Positions 8,731-17,322 are shown, counted from the first letter of the stretch. The stretch: DNA of 35,472 nt from Isosphaeraceae bacterium (GCA_021324445.1 JAJPJC010000145.1:1-35472), one strand, 5' to 3'. Made by a program: numbers and translations. The notes: generated by a model from the sequence alone, not told the origin.

Positions 8731-9858
8731 CTACTTGGACTTCTCCTTCTCGGGGGGCTTAATGCCCACCTGTTTGAACACGTTTTTCCGCTGACCCTCG
8801 TCGGGGATCAGCTCGGAGAGCAACTCCGGCAAGGACATCTTACCCCAGGTCACAATCTGTTCCAGGGCGTAGGGGATAATCGACTGCGGTTCGTTGGTCC
8901 GGAAGTAGCCGGCGATCTTCAGCAGGCGGTCCATCGCGTCGTTGCGGTCCTTGATGACGGAGGGGTCCACCGGCGGCGCCGCGGCCGCGCCTGGGACCGC
9001 CCCGCCCCCCGCGGCGGCCGTGCCGGGTGCGGCCACGGCCGCGGCGGCCTGGGGTTTGGGAATCCTGTCCTTGGCCAGGAGCGTGACGGCGTCCCGGTAG
9101 TCCTCGATCACCTTCTTGAGGTCGCCGGAGGGCGGATCGTAACCCGACTTGGCGCTGAAGCTGGCGCAGAAGCGATCGAACTGGTCGGCGGCCTGCTGGA
9201 GGTCCTCCATCAGGTCGCCGTAGAACTTGGGCGGCGTCTCGGCGATCCCCGTGCGGATCATCTCCAGGGTGACGGCGCCCCCCTCGATCCGCTTCTTCTT
9301 CGCGTCGGCGTCCTTGAGCTGATCGAGGTCCTTGGCGATCAGGTAATGGGCGTAGCTCAGTCGTCCGACGTTGGATGAATCGCACAAGGGGATCCTCCGG
9401 ACCGGGACGATCAAGGTCCCCGCCTTCTCGATCCCGCTGAGCTGGAGCACGTGCGCAAACCGCTCCTCGATGGCCACGCCGTCTTCCGGAGGCGGGTAGA
9501 GGCTCTCCCAAAACCTCTCGACCAGCTCGCTGGCCAGCCGGAAGCCGTCGCGGAGCCCGGCGAAACCCCGCAGCCGGACCAGGGCTTCGGTCAGCCAGGC
9601 GGTGATGTCCAGGTCCTTGGTCTTCTCGGCCAGCGCCTTGGTCCCGCGGTCCAGCACCGGCCGCCAATCCGGAACGATGGTCTCGTCGCCCTTCTCGATC
9701 TGCTGGCGTTCGGCCGCGGTGGCGGCATCGCGGGCGTTCCGCGTCGTGCGCAGATCCGAGACCGCCGACGGATCAGCGCGGAGATCCGTCCCCGACGGCG
9801 AGTCCCCCGGGATCGGCGCCAGCAGCTTGGAGAAGTCCAGGACCTCGGGTGTCGCCAT
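8731..9858 (-). CDS. tssA: T6SS assembly protein TssA (ImpA family)
   Basis: The product has 375 residues from the ATG at 9858 (MATPEVLDFSKLL). A longer in-frame start (9978) would add 40 unconserved residues. The ImpA_N domain is at about residues 8-130, with IPGDSPSGTDLR and WRPVLDRGTKALAEKTKDLD, followed by FRLASELVERFWESLYPPPED, a family hallmark. An Ala/Pro/Gly linker (about 269-299) leads to a C-terminal domain with EPQSIIPYALEQIVTWGKMSLPELL, as in TssA proteins. TssA primes baseplate and tail assembly and can follow or cap the growing sheath; the C-terminal type sets which role. It is the first gene of the operon. Confidence 0.92.
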   Translation of the reverse strand: MATPEVLDFSKLLAPIPGDSPSGTDLRADPSAVSDLRTTRNARDAATAAERQQIEKGDETIVPDWRPVLDRGTKALAEKTKDLDITAWLTEALVRLRGFAGLRDGFRLASELVERFWESLYPPPEDGVAIEERFAHVLQLSGIEKAGTLIVPVRRIPLCDSSNVGRLSYAHYLIAKDLDQLKDADAKKKRIEGGAVTLEMIRTGIAETPPKFYGDLMEDLQQAADQFDRFCASFSAKSGYDPPSGDLKKVIEDYRDAVTLLAKDRIPKPQAAAAVAAPGTAAAGGGAVPGAAAAPPVDPSVIKDRNDAMDRLLKIAGYFRTNEPQSIIPYALEQIVTWGKMSLPELLSELIPDEGQRKNVFKQVGIKPPEKEKSK

Positions 9859-10919
9859 AGGCCGTCCAGGTGCTGATCCCACCCCACTCCGGAGACGAGC
9901 CGGCGCCATCTCCCGCACGAAGCGATCATCGGCGACCGCCCCTGGCACTCCGTGGCCAAACCTGCTCCGGAGGTCCATCTAACATACGGCCGGCGGGGGG
10001 GAGAGCACAAGCACCCTCGATCGAAAAAACGGCGGTCTCTCCAGGGGCGCGCCTTGGTGAGACCATCCCGCCTCGGCGCATCCGCGGACCCCTCCTGGGC
10101 GCACCCATCCGCCTGGCGTTCGGCAGGAACGGGTTCGCGAGCTGGATCGATCCTGATTCCCTTCAGACCGACTCAAGATGCACACACCCCAAGTCGTGAA
10201 GAGGAGGAGACGAAAACCGCCGCCACGATCGGCTGGGGGGGAAGCAGGCCGACGAAACACCGATGGCTGGGGGCCGTGGTGAAGGGGCTCTCCTCCTCGT
10301 TCGACCCCCGCGTGAGGGAGCCTCCGGATGTCGCTCCCCCGTCAGGTTCGCACGCCGCGGCGCTTGTGCCGGGGTCGCAGTGACCTTGTCAAGCAGAAGG
10401 ACCAACCTCGTGGGTAGCGCCGGTTCATCCCGGATCTTCCCGGGGATCCGCCCGGCGCGAACCCACCACGATGCGCGACGGTCCGATTCGGTGGAGCACC
10501 CACGCCGTTTCTCCACGGCGTTCCACCACCGAGTCGGCGCGCCCTCCGTCCGATCCCGAGCCAACGACTCCCGGCGCAGCCATCGTGCTGACCGGTCATC
10601 GTCCCGAACGGTTGCCGTCGCCTCCGGTTGCGACTGGCGCCCGCCCTTCGGCAATCCTTTTCCCGCGGTGGCTTCAATAGTCTGGTCGCCGCAACGAATT
10701 CTTTAGGGCTGAGTCTTCGAACCGTGTTCGCGTCCGTTCCTGGGAGAAGGCGATGGGCTGGCCCGGCGTCGTGGGGTGCACGTAAGAAAACCGCTCCCCG
10801 CGGCGACTTCTTGGGAGGGAGAACCAGGGGCCTGGCGTTGCGCGGGGAGGCGGGAGGGAGCAGCGGCCGGAGGGCTGCGATCCCAGGGTAGCGACTTGAA
10901 GGACGGAAGGGACTGACCG
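9859..10919. other. 1.06-kb region without a recognised gene, upstream of the T6SS operon
   Basis: Several open frames of 60-190 codons cross this stretch on both strands, but their translations are Arg/Pro/Ser-rich and resemble no family, as expected from high GC alone. The region must hold the promoters for tssA (leftwards) and probably the WD40 gene (rightwards). No clear -35/-10 pair was found. A stem-loop at 10490-10527 is the clearest structure, and a GGGAGC/GCTCCC inverted repeat lies near 10318-10340. A degraded gene or a long 5' leader cannot be excluded. Confidence 0.5.
10490..10527. other. Stem-loop in the tssA upstream region
   Basis: The inner stem ACGCCGT/ACGGCGT (10502-10508 and 10515-10521) has a 6-base loop. 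An outer stem GGTGGA/TCCACC (10490-10495 and 10522-10527) is set off by a 6-base bulge on one side. No U-tract follows on either strand, so it is not an obvious terminator. Function unknown. Confidence 0.35.
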
Positions 10920-11984
10920 ATGCGGCGAGAACCCGCCCGCGCAGCGATGGCTGAGGATCCGAGTGGTTCCGGAGCGATCAAGGCTCGGGTCGCTCGGGTG
11001 CGGCCACGGCGGTTCACCCGGGAACGGATCGGCATGATCGGGGGCCTCGCGCTCGCCCTGGTCTGGTTGGTGGAGCTCCAGGGCACGAACGCGGAACCGC
11101 CCTTGCAGTGCGTTCGGGGCGCCACGGGGGTCATCGCCACGTCCCTGACCTTTTCGCCCGATGGGTCGAGGATGGCGACGGCCGATCTGCGGGGCGGCGT
11201 GGTCCTGCGCGGAGTCGCGAGCCGGTGGGAGGCCATCGAGCACCTGGACTTCCCGGGGATCGCCCGCGCGACGGCCTTCTCGCCCGATGGGCGCTTCCTC
11301 GCCGCCGGTGGGGCGGCACGGAATGTCCGACTCTGGGAGCTGGAGGCGGGTCGATCACCGTTGTCCCGGGACCTGCCGATCCGGGGGTGCAAGGCCCTGG
11401 CCTTTGCGCCCGACGGCGGCACGCTGGCCGCGACCACCGACCCGGGCGTCGACATCGTGCTCTGGGACCTGGCCGCCCACCGGCCCCGGCGGGTTCTGCG
11501 CGGGCGGTTCCAGGCCCTGTCGCTCGCCTTTTCCCCGGATGGTCGCTCGCTGGTTTCCGGCGAGGTCGAGGAGAAGTCGATCGCGATCTGGGACCTCCCG
11601 ACCGGTCGCCGGCAGGAGGTGAACCGGGAGTCCGGCGGCCCGATCGCGTCGGTCGCCATCTCACCCGATGGGACCCTGTGCGCCGCTGCCTGCCCCTGGG
11701 AGTCCCCGGTCCAACTCTGGGACCTGAGGACCGGTCGACGGGTGAGGGTCCTGGAGGGGCACACCATCGGCACCAACGCCGTGGCCTTCTCCCCGGATGG
11801 CCGGATGATCGCCACGGCGGGAAGCGATAGCTTCGTTCGACTCTGGACGGTGGCCAACGGTGAGCTGCGGGCGAGACTCAACGGTCAGGGTCTGTGCCTG
11901 ACCCATCTGGCCATCGCTCCCCAGGGCGACCTCATCGCGGCGACGGGATTCGATAACGACATTCGCTTGTGGGCGGTTCGATAG
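10920..11984 (+). CDS. Membrane-anchored seven-bladed WD40 protein
   Basis: The 354-residue protein has a basic N-terminus, one transmembrane helix (about residues 37-54, IGMIGGLALALVWLVEL) and seven WD40-type repeats. Six carry the FSPDG-like turn (SPDG or APDG) and the last has APQG; most end in W or L as in VRLWEL, IVLWDL, IAIWDL, VQLWDL, VRLWTV, IRLWAV. Seven blades would close a propeller by themselves. The positive N-terminus suggests a cytoplasmic start and an exported propeller. The ATG follows GGAAGGG at 8 bases. Planctomycetes have many such proteins; the ligand is unknown. It points away from the T6SS operon and nothing shows a functional link. Confidence 0.85.
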   Translation: MRREPARAAMAEDPSGSGAIKARVARVRPRRFTRERIGMIGGLALALVWLVELQGTNAEPPLQCVRGATGVIATSLTFSPDGSRMATADLRGGVVLRGVASRWEAIEHLDFPGIARATAFSPDGRFLAAGGAARNVRLWELEAGRSPLSRDLPIRGCKALAFAPDGGTLAATTDPGVDIVLWDLAAHRPRRVLRGRFQALSLAFSPDGRSLVSGEVEEKSIAIWDLPTGRRQEVNRESGGPIASVAISPDGTLCAAACPWESPVQLWDLRTGRRVRVLEGHTIGTNAVAFSPDGRMIATAGSDSFVRLWTVANGELRARLNGQGLCLTHLAIAPQGDLIAATGFDNDIRLWAVR

Positions 11985-12060
11985 GCCTCGGATCGCCCGG
12001 CGGTGCGCACGCCCGGAAGCACGACCCGAGCGGGGTTGAGGATCGAGAATCGGGGCCGGG

Positions 12061-12945
12061 TCAGGTCGTTGCGGGCGCGGGCATTCCGGTCAGCTCCTCG
12101 CTGACGCGCCACAGCCGTTGGGCCAGGGCCTGATCCTGCGACGCGGCCGACGACGCCACGGGCTTCTCCTTGACGAAATAACGCCCGGTCAGGCCGGCGA
12201 CCTCGGGTGAGCTCGCCAGGTAAATCAGGGTCCGCGCTCCCTGCTCGGGCGCGATCGCAACGAGGTCGGCGCAGCGCCGGATCAGCCAGCCTTTCCAGCC
12301 CTCCATCTCCCGGAAGAAGCCGGTTCGCACGAAGCCGGGGTGCATCGTGTTGACCGTCACGCCCGTGCCGTCGAGCCGCCGGGCCAGCTCGTAGGTGAAG
12401 AGGATGTTGGCGAGCTTGGACTGCTGGTAGGCCCGCCAGCCGCTGTAGCTGGCCCGGCTCTGGAGGTCGTCGAAATGGATCGAGGCGCCCTTGTGCGCAT
12501 CGGATGCGACGTTGACGATCCGCGCCGGCGCGCTCGAGGTGATCAAGGGGAGCAGCAGGTGGGTCAGGAGGAAATACGAGAGATGGTTGAGGGCCAGGGT
12601 CATCTCGATGCCGTCGACGCTCTCGCGGCGGGTCAAGAACATCCCGCCCGCGTTATTCAGCAGCACATCCAACCGCTGGCAACGCGCGCGGACCTGTTCG
12701 GCGAGCTGCCGCACGCCGGCCTGAGAGGACAGGTCGGCGATCATCGACTCGGCCGCGGCTGCGGGCGTCTCGCCGCGGATGCGGTCCAGCGTGGCGGCGC
12801 AGCGCTCGGGGGCGCGGCCGACGATCAGCACGCGCGCCCCGCGCCGCGCCAGCTCCCGCGCCGTCACCTCGCCGATCCCCGAGGTGGCGCCGGTGACCAG
12901 GCACGTCTGGCCATCCATCGTGCGATCGCGAACCTGGCTCGCCAT
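12061..12945 (-). CDS. Short-chain dehydrogenase/reductase, retinol-dehydrogenase-like
   Basis: The product has 294 residues from the ATG at 12945 (MASQVRDR), which has GGGAG six bases upstream; a second start at 12918 (MDGQTCL) is possible. The Rossmann motif TGATSGIG (residues 18-25), NNAG (97-100) and the catalytic Ser148, Tyr173 and Lys177 (YQQSK) are all present, so it should be an active NAD(P)H oxidoreductase. The segments HLSYFLLTHLLLP, RIVNVASDAHKGASIHFDDL and MHPGFVRTGFFRE resemble the RDH11-14/WWOX-like branch of the SDR family. The substrate cannot be told. It converges with the WD40 gene and diverges from mgtE. Confidence 0.88.
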   Translation of the reverse strand: MASQVRDRTMDGQTCLVTGATSGIGEVTARELARRGARVLIVGRAPERCAATLDRIRGETPAAAAESMIADLSSQAGVRQLAEQVRARCQRLDVLLNNAGGMFLTRRESVDGIEMTLALNHLSYFLLTHLLLPLITSSAPARIVNVASDAHKGASIHFDDLQSRASYSGWRAYQQSKLANILFTYELARRLDGTGVTVNTMHPGFVRTGFFREMEGWKGWLIRRCADLVAIAPEQGARTLIYLASSPEVAGLTGRYFVKEKPVASSAASQDQALAQRLWRVSEELTGMPAPATT

Positions 12946-13031
12946 GGAGGACTCCCGCGGTGCCGGTGCCGACCCTCTTGAGCCGGCTCGATCCGAACGC
13001 GGCCCTCGGCCGCGAATCAAGATGAAGGGCC

Positions 13032-13094
13032 GATTCCGGATTCCGGATTCCAGATTCCGGATTCCAGATTCCAGATTCCAGATTCCAGATTCCA
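13032..13094. repeat. Heptanucleotide tandem repeat GATTCCR, nine copies
   Basis: Nine uninterrupted 7-bp units (GATTCCG or GATTCCA) run from 13032 to 13094, followed by a degenerate unit. The early copies mix G and A at the last base while the final five are all A, as expected from expansion by slippage. The complementary heptamer is repeated at 13229-13256. Confidence 0.95.
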
Positions 13095-13101
13095 GATGCC
13101 C

Positions 13102-13206
13102 GATTGCCGAGGCCGGCGGCCCGATTGCCGAGGCCGGCGGCCCGATTGCCGAGGCCGGCGGCCCGATTGCCGAGGCCGGCGGCCCGATTGCCGAGGTCGG
13201 CGGCCC
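13102..13206. repeat. 21-bp tandem repeat, five copies
   Basis: Five head-to-tail 21-bp units start at 13102, 13123, 13144, 13165 and 13186. Each begins GATTGCCGAGGCCGGC and ends GGCCC. The first four are identical and the fifth differs by one C-to-T change. Each unit starts with GATT, as the flanking heptamers do, and 21 is three heptamers, which suggests common origin. Because 21 is a multiple of three, frames stay open across it and encode seven-residue repeats. This is not evidence of coding. Confidence 0.95.
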
Positions 13207-13228
13207 GATTCCGGATTCCTCCCCATTT

Positions 13229-13256
13229 GGAATCTGGAATCTGGAATCTGGAATTC
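13229..13256. repeat. Inverted heptanucleotide repeat GGAATCT
   Basis: Three GGAATCT units and a diverged fourth (GGAATTC) are the reverse complement of the GATTCCA array at 13032-13094. The two arrays face each other across the 21-bp repeats and could pair over more than 20 bp. Confidence 0.9.
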
Positions 13257-13425
13257 CCCAGCCATGCGCCTGCCGCGGAGAACCGCCGCGGGTAGACTCT
13301 AATCGCCCCTCGCCGCCTCGTCAAGTTCTTGGTAGGGTGGGCGTTACCTTGCCGCCAGCGTCCGCGGTCGGGCAGCGCGCGGGTGTCGAAACCCGTCCTC
13401 GGATCGGCTTTGGAGTCGCCCAACC

Positions 13426-14805
13426 ATGCTGGGGAAACTGGCATTACCGGAGATCCGCGAGCTGATCGAGGCGCGGGACGACGCCACGCTGGGCGAGGTC
13501 GTCAATCGATGGTACCCGGCCGACCTGGCCGAGTTGCTCAGCGCCTTGGCCATCGACGAGCAGGTCCACGTCCTCCGTTTTCTCCAGCCCCAGCGGGCCG
13601 CCGACACCTTTGCCTATCTGGACCTGGCCCGGCAGGTCGACGTGCTCAACGCCCTGCCCCAGGAGGAAGCGGCCGGTCTGCTCAACGCGATGGCGCCGGA
13701 CGATCGGACCGCGCTGCTGTCGGAGCTGCCGGCCGAAGAAGCCGGGCGTTTGATCGGCTGGCTCGATCCCGCGGAGCGGGCCGTCGCCCGCGCCTTGCTC
13801 GACCATGACGCCGAGAGCGTCGGCCGGCTCATGACCCCCGACTACGTGGTGGTCCGCAGAGAGTGGACGATGCGGCACGTCCTCGACCACGTCCGGACCC
13901 ACGGCCGGGATAGCGAGACCCTCAACGTGATCTATGTCGTTGACGACCAGCACCGGCTGATCGACGACCTGAGGATCCGCGAAGTGCTCCTGGCCCCGCT
14001 GCATACCCACGTCGCCGACTTGATGGACGGCGAGTGCGTCCACCTGGTGGTGACCGACGACAAGAAGAAAGCGGTCGAGGTCTTCCGCAAGTACGACCGC
14101 ACCGCGCTGCCGGTCGTCGAGGCCAACGGTCGCCTCGCCGGGATTGTCACCCTCGATGACGTCCTGGACGTGGCCGAGGAGCAAGCGACGCGGGAGATCC
14201 AGCGCTTCGGCGGCCTGGAAGCACTGGACGACCCGTATATGAGCACGCCCCTGCCGGCGATGATCCGCAAGCGTGCCACCTGGCTGATCATCCTCTTCAT
14301 CAGCGAGATGCTCACGGCCACCGCCATGGCCCAGTACCAGCGGGAGATCGAGAAGGCCGTGGTCCTGGCCGTCTTCATCCCCTTGATCATCTCCAGCGGG
14401 GGAAACTCGGGCTCGCAAGCGGCGACACTCATCATCCGCGCCCTGGCCCTGGGCGAAGTCAAGCTCCGCGACTGGTGGCGCGTCCTGGGCCGCGAGCTCT
14501 TCGCGGGGATCTTGCTGGGTCTCATCCTCGGCTCGATCGGCTTCATCCGGATCGCGACCTGGCACAGTCTCTGGGGGAGTTACGGACCCGACTGGGGCCT
14601 GGTCGGGCTCACCGTGTCCTGTTCTCTGGTCGGCGTCGTCGTCTGGGGCGTCTTGACCGGCTCCATGCTCCCCTTCCTCCTGAAACGCCTGGGATTCGAC
14701 CCCGCCACCTCCTCGGCGCCCTTCGTCGCGACCCTGGTCGACGTCACCGGCCTGGTGATCTATTTCTCCGCCGCCTTGGTCATCCTGCGCGGGACCTTGC
14801 TCTGA
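13426..14805 (+). CDS. mgtE: Magnesium transporter MgtE
   Basis: The 459-residue protein is a complete MgtE channel/transporter for Mg2+. It has a helical N domain (about 20-130, with DLAELLSAL and RLIGWLDP), two CBS domains (about 135-255) and five membrane helices from about residue 284. The pore signatures PLIISSGGNSGSQAATLIIR (319-338) and DPATSSAPFVATLVDVTG (425-442) are intact, including the pore-lining Asp439. In this family the N and CBS domains bind Mg2+ and close the pore when the cytoplasm is replete, so control is largely in the protein. A GGAG lies 10 bases before the ATG. Confidence 0.96.
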   Translation: MLGKLALPEIRELIEARDDATLGEVVNRWYPADLAELLSALAIDEQVHVLRFLQPQRAADTFAYLDLARQVDVLNALPQEEAAGLLNAMAPDDRTALLSELPAEEAGRLIGWLDPAERAVARALLDHDAESVGRLMTPDYVVVRREWTMRHVLDHVRTHGRDSETLNVIYVVDDQHRLIDDLRIREVLLAPLHTHVADLMDGECVHLVVTDDKKKAVEVFRKYDRTALPVVEANGRLAGIVTLDDVLDVAEEQATREIQRFGGLEALDDPYMSTPLPAMIRKRATWLIILFISEMLTATAMAQYQREIEKAVVLAVFIPLIISSGGNSGSQAATLIIRALALGEVKLRDWWRVLGRELFAGILLGLILGSIGFIRIATWHSLWGSYGPDWGLVGLTVSCSLVGVVVWGVLTGSMLPFLLKRLGFDPATSSAPFVATLVDVTGLVIYFSAALVILRGTLL

Positions 14806-15028
14806 GCAGGCCATCCCCGCGATCCCGGCGCGCCCCGCACGAGCCGCGAGTGTGTTGGCCTGCATGACTGCGAGATTCATCTATTATGTTGACGAAACGC
14901 AACGTCAGTAGCAATCGCGGGCCCGGTTCGGTTTGATAGGGTTCTTCGGGATTGCGTGATTCTGAAACGCAGAATTGCGCAGGCTGCCGAGCCGGTTCCG
15001 ATGGGAGGCGTATCCGGGGAGGCCCGCC

Positions 15029-15742
15029 ATGCAGATCCAGTGTCCCCACTGTGGTCGAATGGGTTCTCTGCCCGATCGCCTGGCTGCGGAGACGAGCAAC
15101 CTGCGCTGCCGGCGATGCTCGGCGAATTTCCGGATTGGCGCGGGTTCCGGTGCGGGGGTTGAGCCGCGGTTGATCCGGGAGGTCGCGGTGCCGGTGACGG
15201 CACGGGGGAGGGCCGCGACGCCTTCCTCCAGGGGGGATGGGTTCTTCGCCGGCTGGGACGAGAGCGAAGCGGCGAGGGGCCCTCTCGGGCCGGGCGACTC
15301 GCAATACGAGCTGACGTTCCGCTTGGCGGACCCTGGCAGTGAGACGGCCGTCGGCTGGCCGGAGTCGCCTGGGGACGAGCCCTTCGTGGACGAGGGACCC
15401 TCGGGTGAAGTGGTCGTGCCGCGGGTCGCCGCCGGGGCGCCGCCCGACCCCTGGTCCTTCCGTTTCTTCGCGTCCTCGGGACGGCTCCTGTTCTACGGGG
15501 GTCTGGGTTTGGCCGGGCTCACCCTGCCGTTGCTCGGCTTCCTGCTGGCACGCGTGCTCGGCGACGGCGCCGCCTCCAGCTCCACGGCGCTGGCCCTGCT
15601 GGTCGGCACCGTCGTGGCGCTGGCCTTCCTCTTCCTCTGCCTCTCCCTGACCGCCCTGAATCTCCTCCTGATCGACCTGGCGCGGAACTTGCGCCGGCAA
15701 CACGACCCGGCGGAGCGGGACACCCGGATCGGTCGGCCATGA
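15029..15742 (+). CDS. Zinc-ribbon protein with two membrane helices
   Basis: The product has 237 residues from the ATG at 15029, which has a strong GGGGAGG eight bases upstream. An N-terminal zinc ribbon (Cys5, Cys8, Cys27, Cys30 in CPHCGRMG...CRRC) resembles the MJ0042-type zinc finger. A disordered acidic middle (about 40-145) follows, then two membrane helices (about 153-175 and 186-215) and a short basic tail. The arrangement suggests a membrane protein with a cytosolic zinc-binding head, a common design among planctomycete hypothetical proteins. The 223-bp gap after mgtE makes co-transcription possible but uncertain. No function can be assigned. Confidence 0.75.
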   Translation: MQIQCPHCGRMGSLPDRLAAETSNLRCRRCSANFRIGAGSGAGVEPRLIREVAVPVTARGRAATPSSRGDGFFAGWDESEAARGPLGPGDSQYELTFRLADPGSETAVGWPESPGDEPFVDEGPSGEVVVPRVAAGAPPDPWSFRFFASSGRLLFYGGLGLAGLTLPLLGFLLARVLGDGAASSSTALALLVGTVVALAFLFLCLSLTALNLLLIDLARNLRRQHDPAERDTRIGRP

Positions 15743-15798
15743 GCCAGACGGGAGGATCGGGCCCCACGCGCGGATGCCGCTGGAGGATTCGCAGCCGC

Positions 15799-17322
15799 TC
15801 ACTCCCCAGCCCGCGGGAGGGCGATGATTCCACTCTGGACTCGCAGCTTCGGCGTGACGAAGACATGCGGCCAGGCGGGGTCGGCCACCGCGATGGCCCG
15901 CGCGGTGACGTGCGCGGTGCCGGGTGGCAGCGGGCCGGTGGTCAGGCTCCAGTTCCCGGCCGCGTCGGCGACCGTCCCGCCCAGCGCAATCGGTCTGGTC
16001 GAGCCCCGGACCGCCGCGGAGAGCTGGACCGTCGCACCCGGCGCGGCCTGGCCCTGATAGGTCGGCTCACTGGACGTGCCGGCGCTTCCGCCGACAACCA
16101 ACGCTGCGGTCAACTGGGCGGGATTGACGAAGGCCGAGCCGTTGCCCAGCGTCGGGACCACGTGCACCTGGTACCAGTCCGGGACGCTGTACTCGCCCGC
16201 GTGGCTGATGCCGACGCCGGTTAGGTTGTAATACTTCACCGGCACGCCGGGGGCGGCCTTCACCGGCACCTGCCCCCACAGGTTATAGATTCCGTTGTTC
16301 GAGCCCTTGGCCTCGGCGATCGGCGTGTGCTGGTAGAACACTTCGGCCGCGTCGACGGTCGCCGGCACCACCGGCAGCGGGTCCTGGGCCTGGGCCTGGT
16401 AGTCGTTGATGGCCCATCGAGCGATCGTGCCGAGCAATTCGGAGGCGACGCTGTACTGCGAACCCCCCGGCGCCTTGTTGTTCGCCGCGTGCGGGTCGAG
16501 CAAGGTTTCCTCCAGGTAGCCCGCCCGGAGCTGGGCGGGCTCCTCCCGACCGAGCTTCAGGATGGCCAGACTATTGACGACCGTTCCCTCGCTGTGGCCG
16601 ATGAAGTGGATGTCGACCGGATCGTTGGCGGGGAACTGGCTGGCCGCGTGCAGCACGGCCCGGGCGAGTCGCGGCCCCTGCCGCGCGGCGGCACCCGGGT
16701 CCCCGCTCGAGGGGACCCAGTTGTACGCGATCACGGTGTCGTAGCCCTCCGCGCGGAGCGATTTCGCCATGCGGAGTTCCCACGGCACCCCGCGACTCCA
16801 CGAATGCGGCTGAATTCCTCCGTGGGTGATGACTCCAATGGTGTAGGTGCGGAATGAGGCCGTATTCCCGTCCTCGGTCACGCCGCTGGCGGTGTGCGCC
16901 GGGTCCGCGACGACCAGCACGTAGGGGTGCTCGGGATTGAGTGGCAGCCCTTGCGGCAGCGACACCGTCAACTGATGCTGTCCCACAGCCCCCGCCGGCT
17001 GGCCGTTGTCGTCGCGCGTCGAGGACGCTTGCCCCGGAGGCGTCACGGTCACCGAGCCGATCTCCACGTCGGATGGGTCAAACTGGTCGTCGGCCGCGCG
17101 GTAGATCCCGAAGACGACCGATTGTCCCAGGTCGGCGTTCTTGACCTCGTAGTCAAACGTCACGCTGCGGGAGGCGACCGTCGTGGCCGACTCCATGACG
17201 ATCTCCGGCGCCACAGCCGAGAGCAAGCCCCGTCCCTCCAGATCCTCGATCTGCGGGCGCAGAGTCCTGGTTCTCTCCGACCTCACACGGCGCACGCCTC
17301 GCGACAGGCGGTCGAAGAACAT
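15799..17322 (-). CDS. Secreted LEPR-XLL protein with alpha/beta-hydrolase (esterase-like) domain
   Basis: The 507-residue product begins with a basic stretch and PQIEDLEGRGLLS (23-35), a variant of the LEPR-XLL motif near the N-terminus of many large planctomycete exported proteins. A beta-rich domain (about 45-160) precedes an alpha/beta-hydrolase core with ITHGG (165-169) and the nucleophile elbow GHSEG (Ser244). Asp276 (LLDPH) or another Asp and His374 (GISHAGEY) could complete a triad; this is inferred. The tail (about 418-490, PGATVQL and GNWSLTTGPLPPG) looks like a bacterial Ig-like domain. It is probably a surface or secreted lipase/esterase with unknown substrate. AAGGA precedes the ATG by 8 bases. 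Confidence 0.8.
   Translation of the reverse strand: MFFDRLSRGVRRVRSERTRTLRPQIEDLEGRGLLSAVAPEIVMESATTVASRSVTFDYEVKNADLGQSVVFGIYRAADDQFDPSDVEIGSVTVTPPGQASSTRDDNGQPAGAVGQHQLTVSLPQGLPLNPEHPYVLVVADPAHTASGVTEDGNTASFRTYTIGVITHGGIQPHSWSRGVPWELRMAKSLRAEGYDTVIAYNWVPSSGDPGAAARQGPRLARAVLHAASQFPANDPVDIHFIGHSEGTVVNSLAILKLGREEPAQLRAGYLEETLLDPHAANNKAPGGSQYSVASELLGTIARWAINDYQAQAQDPLPVVPATVDAAEVFYQHTPIAEAKGSNNGIYNLWGQVPVKAAPGVPVKYYNLTGVGISHAGEYSVPDWYQVHVVPTLGNGSAFVNPAQLTAALVVGGSAGTSSEPTYQGQAAPGATVQLSAAVRGSTRPIALGGTVADAAGNWSLTTGPLPPGTAHVTARAIAVADPAWPHVFVTPKLRVQSGIIALPRAGE

Larger units (their letters stand above)
12946..13425. other. Divergent SDR/mgtE intergenic region, mostly tandem repeats
   Basis: This 480-bp region holds the start signals of two divergent genes. 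About 225 bp of it are repeats, listed separately. Between the repeats and mgtE the sequence GGTAGACTCTAATCG (near 13291) contains -10-like hexamers, but no good -35 was found. No M-box or other magnesium-sensing leader was recognised before mgtE. Confidence 0.5.

Noticed and set aside
10163..10706. Possible genes in the tssA upstream region (147-163 codons on both strands)
   Set aside because: Translations are Arg/Pro/Ser-rich with no similarity or good ribosome sites, and the frames overlap each other on both strands.
13102..13206. CRISPR array
   Set aside because: The 21-bp units are head-to-tail with no spacers and no cas genes nearby; it is a plain tandem repeat.
13017..13265. Repeat-protein gene encoding GNRAAGL-type or PIAEAGG-type heptapeptides
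   Set aside because: Frames are open only because the unit length is a multiple of three. They merge into heptanucleotide DNA repeats and lack a credible start context.
13257..13425. M-box magnesium riboswitch before mgtE
   Set aside because: No conserved M-box pairing or core sequence was recognised in the 170 bp upstream. MgtE gates itself through its N and CBS domains.
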